Shown here piece by piece: positions 58,964 to 64,000 of a DNA stretch of 64,000 bases (position 1 is the first letter of the stretch; each line of letters opens with the position of its first letter). The stretch spans positions 117,307,996-117,371,995 of the forward strand of contig OX352774.1 in the NCBI GenBank assembly GCA_947095535.1, in the 5' to 3' direction. The notes beneath the pieces are model-generated. The model did not search any database, was not told the origin of the DNA, and saw only the letters and a list, made by a program, of their open reading frames with translations. The stretch is from Poecilobothrus nobilitatus. Its lineage: Eukaryota; Arthropoda; Insecta; Diptera; Dolichopodidae. The position numbers and the translations under genes were made by a program.

Positions 58964-60284
58964 AAAAAGAAACGACAATGGAAAATAATAAAATTAATAA
59001 GGAAAAATGTAAATAAAAGTATAACAGTCATCATCAAATCAGTAAAAGAAAACTTCATTACAACAAATACTTAAATTTTTTTAAGTAAAAGAGAAAAAAT
59101 GATAAAGAAAGCTTAAAAATAATAAATAAATAAATAATTTATGAGATTGTCCTAAAGTTTGTAACAAAAAAAAAAAAAAAAAAATTGCATCAAGAAAACA
59201 TTCTTCAATTGCATTCTTTATGCAAAAAAAAAAAAGAAAGAAAAAAAGTTACAAAAAATTGAATTTTGAAGGGTACAGGAGCAAGGAAATCCTATAATAA
59301 AAATATAATGGAACATAAATAGAAGAAAAAGATTAGGATGATAACTGTAAAAGTAGAAGAAAAATCGAAAGAAGTTAATTTAGAAAAAAAAAAAGACAAA
59401 ACAACAAAATATGAATTACCCAAATGATTAATTTTGTATTTATTTGTATCTCTTCTTTTATTTTTTGTGTTTTTTTTTTGCTGTTACAAGTATAATTTTA
59501 TTTTTTTAATGTTGAAAATTCATTTTTTTTTATCAGTTATATTTTTTTTTTTGAAAATATTATTAGAATTTAAGAAAAAGTAAAGTTATTTAAATTAAAA
59601 AAAAAAAACAATCGAAATTAAAAATATAATTAAAGAAAAAATTGATTTTGAAAAGAAAACAAATTTCTTTTTATTTTTCTTTATTTAAAATTAATTTGGT
59701 TTTTTTAATAGATAGGTTTCTAAAAAATCTCGTGGGAACCCCAGAAATAACTTAAAAAAGGATAAATTAAAGTTTAAAGGTAAGAAAATATTCTTCTCTT
59801 AAACCAAAATAAAATAAAATTGAAAAAGACGGGGAGTGTTTTCTGGATTGAAGAGAATCCTGGATTGTAGTAAAGATTTTGGATTGTAGTAAAGAAACAA
59901 AAGATTTGTCTTAAAAGTGATTTTGAATTATGGGTGAAAAATCAATGAGAGTGTGAAACTTATTTAGTGAGATCAAGTAATTATATCACAAAAATTTGTT
60001 ATTAAATTAAAACTACAACTATAAAATTTTTAATTCTATTTTGGCACAGTAAGTATTTTAGGATATTAAAAAAAACCATGTTTTGTATCCAAACAAAATT
60101 AAAAACTCCATGGTTAATGATAAATTTTGGTGATATATATATCACAAGTCTCAAATGAGATGCGTGCATATAACCTTTTCAAGAATTTTTTTTGTCTTCA
60201 GTTTTTCAATCATTTTTTTTGGTGATAATGGGGTTTCTCATTTTTAACATATTTCCAAAAAATATTTTGAAAAAATACGCCTAT
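58964..60284. other. A/T-run-rich sequence 3' of the CCT remnant
   Basis: It contains long A-runs (59167-59184) and T-runs and probably the former 3' UTR. The phrase gattgtagtaaag is directly repeated near 59863 and 59882. Nothing else is supported. Confidence 0.45.
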
Positions 60285-61790
60285 TAGTTTCACTCTGTCC
60301 GTCCGTCTATCTGTCCGTCTGCCTGTCCGTCTATTTACAAAACTTCTACACCGTTAAATATGTAGAGTGAGGAAGAAAGAGGAAGAGTGCAGTAGAGTAC
60401 ACTGTGTTAACTCAGGGATACCCGTATGAACGTAATATACCCTGTTTCTATAAAACTTGACCATCTTTTAAAAACTTTCAGATGTTTTTGTACCGACGCT
60501 AAATATAGAGATATATTTATGTAAATTGTGAAGTTGCATGATATCTAGCCGAATCTATTGCACAAGTACAACGAAATTTTACAGAAGTTGTTATCTTATG
60601 GCATTACTTGATCATCATTTGTAAGATTTCAGACCCCTAGCTTCATTAAGTTCCAAGAGGTGCAAAAAGGTTGAACCCGTTGCTCTAGACCAACCAAATT
60701 TTACAGAAGTTGTTGACATAAAACTTGATCATCATTTGCAAAATTTCAGATACCTAGTTTGAATAGATACTGAGTTTTTTTTATTTAAAGAAATAAGTTC
60801 TATGGCAGCTACTCGAACCCGGCGGCCGAAAATGCTGGATTTAAATACCAAAACTAACAATTTGGTTAAAATGACGTAAAAAAAATTTCAGCCTACTACC
60901 TCCATTATTTTTTGAGTTATCGTGCGGACGGACGGACGTACATGGCTTAATCGACTAAGAATTCGGTTCTGGCCCGATCAATAGCTTTGACACTATATCT
61001 AGCCCGACTCCTTTAAAGTGTCACAACGTAATGGCAAATTTATTATACCCTTGAACATAGTTCATACGGGTATAAAAATTTTAACAATGAGTAGGTCTCA
61101 TAAAAAAATGAATGTTCCATTACACCCCATGCATTACGGGTATACTGCAGCCCCTTGAAAAATTCCTATTTTTAAATTTTTATGTCTCGTGTTCCACTTT
61201 ACGTTTTTTGAATCAGAAAACGCAATTCGCCAGGAATTTCTTTTACCTTTGTAAATCAATATCAAAACTGTACAATTTTTTTAAATTTAGTATTTAAATT
61301 TACTGTTATGTGAAAATCAAATATTTCTACTTTCATGACTTAGGCACGCTTTCAGATAGTGACTTGAAATTTTGAGGTAAGTAAGAACTTTTAGAATTAA
61401 TATAAGTTTCATTAGAAATCTTGTTTTGCACCAGCCCTGGAGGTATTCGGGCTCAAATATTGAAGCTCAAATATTTCAGAGCTGTTATGTTCAAATATTG
61501 AAAATTTGCTTTTTTTACACACCTGTACAAATTTCTCTTCGGCAAGACATAAAAATTAAAGCTTTAGTATTAGTTTAGTATATTTTTAAGTGTACTAACA
61601 GCTTTCTTAGTTATATAGGGTTCCGTACTTACAGCCCCTCAAAATTGCAAAAAAGTTATATTTCTACATTTTTTCTTCTATGAAATTTTAAAATTTTGGT
61701 GCAAGTCACAATTCCAAATAGTTTGAATTGTCTTTTGGAAATGTGCGCTTTTGAAAACCGTTGGTTTACATTATGCCTTGTTTTTTTATA
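60285..61790. mobile_element. Family D element split by a family C element
   Basis: The left part (60285-60362) has tttcactctgtccgtccgtc and aaaacttctacaccgttaaa; the right part resumes at 61077 with caatgaggtaggtct-type sequence matching other family D copies. 61198-61790 matches 55384-55860 in the same orientation. Confidence 0.65.
60368..61075 (+). mobile_element. Family C DINE/Helentron-like element, short complete copy
   Basis: It opens gaggaagaaagaggaagagt with the hairpin GAGTacactgtgttaACTC, then GGGATACCCGTATGAAC. It closes with cgtgcggacggacgg, cttaatcgactaagaatt, GTTCATACGGGTATA. The subterminal inverted repeat ATACCCGTATGAAC is perfect over 14 bp. It holds only two or three of the ~142-bp units. 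This copy defines the family C ends best. Confidence 0.82.
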
Positions 61791-61801
61791 AATATATACA
61801 C

Positions 61802-62366
61802 AGGGTGTCCCGCGTTAACTTGAACATAAAGCAGGAGGTGATGGAGAACATCACAACGAACAAAAAATTATATGGGAAGGGGGTTCTATTCTGGACCCTT
61901 TTCGAGATGTCAGGGGTTTAAAATGTTTTAGCGACTTTTCATAAAAAAATCTATAAATTTTGAATGGATTGGTATAGAGAGATAAAAATACATTTTGTAG
62001 AGTAGGTTGTCAGCTTTAATTTGTGTGCATTAATGATCGCCAAATACGCAACAGTTAGAAAATTATGAAGGTTCAAAATAATTTAATTTTTTTTACTTCT
62101 TTTCTATCTCTAACCGTTTTTGAAATATAAAGATTAGAAAAGTGTGTTATAACACAGAAAATATGTTAACCCACCTTTGAAAATATTACACTTTTCTATT
62201 GTGATTGAAAATAACACAGCGATTGAAAAAAGCGGAGAAAGTAAGCCGTTCAAAAGTTATAGATTTTTTTATGAAAAGTCGCTAAAACATCTTTAACCCC
62301 TCATATCTCGAAAAGGGTGCAGAATAGATCCTCTCTCGCATATAATTTTTTTGTTCGTTGAGATCT
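61802..62366. mobile_element. Foldback MITE with long inverted repeats
   Basis: The left end is cagggtgtcccgcgtt. From acaacgaacaaaaaattata to agcgacttttcataaaaaaa the left arm runs about 150 bp and is repeated inverted at 62240-62366 (ttatgaaaagtcgctaaaac ... tttttttgttcgttgagatc). The right arm lacks the outer ~45 bp, so that end is truncated. No coding capacity. The superfamily is unassigned; cagggtgtcccg ends are common among insect MITEs. Confidence 0.8.
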
Positions 62367-62519
62367 CAAATGAAAAGAACCATGGAATCACAAATATTAA
62401 GTGAGAATATGAGTCTATACTACAATTTCAAAATAAAAAAATTCAAGAAATTTATAATTAAAAACTACAACTTTTCAATATTCCAACCTCTTTTCTATTC
62501 CATTTTAAATATCTTTTTA

Positions 62520-63362
62520 TACATTATACTACAAAGTATAGGGTATATTAACTTTGGTATGGTGTTTGTTATCACCAAAAGGAAGCGAGTTTGATATGGA
62601 ATGCATATATACTCTGAATCAGGATCACCTCCTGAGTCGATTTGACGATGTCCGTCCGTCCGTCCGTACGCACGATAACTCACAAAATAATGATACTATA
62701 TCTTGATGAAATTTATACTGTAGGTTAACAATGACTAAAGAAAAGCGAACACGCATATTATCTTCGAAATTAATAAAGATAGAAACTTACAATTTTGTAT
62801 TGTTTTTTCCTGAATCCCCGATATCCCTAAAATTTAAGATGAATTGGAGTGGTTGTTCGGCTACTTCCCACACAACTCCCAAAACCAAACAAGCATATAT
62901 TCGAAATTAATAAAGATAGAAACTTCCAATTTGCTACTAGGGTGTTGTTTCCTGAATTCCTGATTTCACCAAAATTTGAGATGAATTGGAGCAGTTGTTC
63001 GAGTACCTCCCACACAACTCCCAAAACCGAACAAGCATAACTTCGAAATTAATAAAGATAGAAACTTCAAATTTGATACGAGGGTGCTATTTCCTGAATC
63101 CCTGATTTGCCTAAAATTTAAGATGTATTGGACTGGTTGTTCGGGTATCTGCCACACAACTCCCAAAATCGAACAAGCATATCTTCGAAATTAATAAAGA
63201 TAAAAACTTGAAATTTTGTACAAAGGTTGTAAAAGCATTTATTTTTTTAGCTTATATTAAATACCTAACTAAAATAACTTATGGATTTTTAATTTAATTT
63301 GAATTTTTTAGGTGTAGGGTATAAAAAAGTCGGTTGCATCGACTTACTGTTACATTTACTTG
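62520..63362 (+). mobile_element. DINE-1/Helentron-like element, family A, short copy
   Basis: It opens at tatagggtatattaac, then caccaaaaggaagcgag, aatcaggatcacctcctgag, (GTCC)n and cgcacgataactc. It ends with AGGTGTAGGGTATA, hairpin AAGTCG-gttgcat-CGACTT and actgttacatttactt. This is the opposite orientation to the copy at 14.1-16.4 kb. Three internal units are 142 bp apart (aagcata at 62891, 63033 and 63175). Units are homologous to the 146-bp units at 14-16 kb but well diverged. Confidence 0.78.
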
Positions 63363-63892
63363 TTTTTTTGAAAAATAAAAACAATTATTTTCATGCATAG
63401 GATTTAAAATATTTAATTTTTGCACTTTAATATAATGGAATAACTTTGTTCAATATCTTACGCATTTAAATGAGTTGTAGGTTGTAGCAGTTAATTGATA
63501 TCAATTATATACATATATACATATTACATATATATAATATATATTATATATATAATAATGATATGTATATATATATACATATCTTATTAATTAAAAATAA
63601 AAGCAAATTTATTTTTATTTTTTACTTAATTTATCCACTACTCGTAATCCTATACAATTCATTCGAAAACAATAAAAAAAAAGAAAATTCTAGAAAATCG
63701 CCGGAACTTGATAGTGTTCAGATTAATATTATTAAATAAAGATATAAGAAGAAAAGTAATTGCAATTCAATTTAATTCAATGCTTAACAGATAATTAATT
63801 AATTGAGAACAAAACAAAACAAAAAAAAATTTTTTTTTGAAATTCAATTCAATTGTCTGAAGATATATAGACATAAAATCCGGGTTGGCCAC
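63363..63892. other. AT-rich sequence with (TA)n tract
   Basis: A TA-rich stretch lies at about 63500-63585. No gene supported. Confidence 0.45.
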
Positions 63893-64000
63893 GAAATCCC
63901 AAATACAAAATTCCAAATACAAAAACCCAAAATTCAAAATCCCAAAATCTCAAATACCAAAATCCCAAAATTCCAAAATCCCAAATAGAAAATCCCAAAT
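63893..64000. repeat. Short-unit minisatellite reaching the window edge
   Basis: Variants of aaaatcccaaa and aaattccaaa recur about every 8-11 bp to the last base. The array continues beyond the window. A chance open frame through it repeats KIQNPK-like residues. Confidence 0.85.

Overview
The window looks like a repeat-dense stretch of an insect genome, probably a fly (Diptera). It is very AT-rich, has long introns with canonical GT-AG borders, and carries an adenylyl cyclase gene whose protein most resembles Drosophila Ac78C (AC8-like). It also holds many elements that share the hallmark block of the dipteran DINE-1/INE-1 (Helentron-derived) repeats. There is nothing prokaryotic and no CRISPR, operon or phage signal. 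All assignments come from reading the sequence by eye, without searches.

Two host genes are visible, both on the + strand and both incomplete. Exons of an Ac78C-like membrane adenylyl cyclase run from 9.1 to 50.95 kb. They encode the C1 catalytic domain, the acidic/Asn-rich C1b region, the TM7 area and the first half of C2. Exons 1-9 join in frame. The exons for TM8-12 and the end of C2 are not found, exon 11 has lost its splice acceptor AG and is cut off by a LINE, and a conserved Gly of the first metal-binding motif is Arg. At 58.08-58.96 kb lies the 3' half of a CTP:phosphocholine cytidylyltransferase (Pcyt1) gene with two frameshifts, an in-frame stop and a 46-bp AT insertion. Both look like decayed or duplicated copies, though assembly error cannot be excluded.

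The rest is transposable elements, often nested. DNA transposons: a hAT element with BED-finger transposase split by a 10-bp duplication (11.3-13.9 kb), a PIF/Harbinger relic with TTA target duplications (43.9-45.2 kb), half of a Tc1/mariner-like element (27.7-28.2 kb), an 852-bp element with a perfect 8-bp target duplication (56.8-57.6 kb), and two MITEs (1.4 and 61.8 kb). DINE-1/Helentron-like elements: family A at 14.1-16.4 and 62.5-63.4 kb, family B at 20.1-22.7 and 24.4-25.3 kb, family C at 22.7-24.1, 28.7-30.9 and 60.4-61.1 kb, plus older bodies. Families A and C carry internal repeats of 142-146 bp. LINE fragments lie at 5.4, 9.4, 34.8, 36.3, 42.7, 45.4, 46.8, 47.9-50.5, 51.6 and 53.2-55.3 kb. 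tRNA-derived SINEs of three families lie at 6.6, 21.1, 32.0, 32.9, 36.4, 37.9 and 47.7/50.6 kb.

The elements sit mainly inside the cyclase introns, and the nesting gives relative ages: a LINE inside a SINE, a SINE inside a LINE, and a DINE-like element inside an older DINE-like body. No stand-alone functional host gene could be supported.
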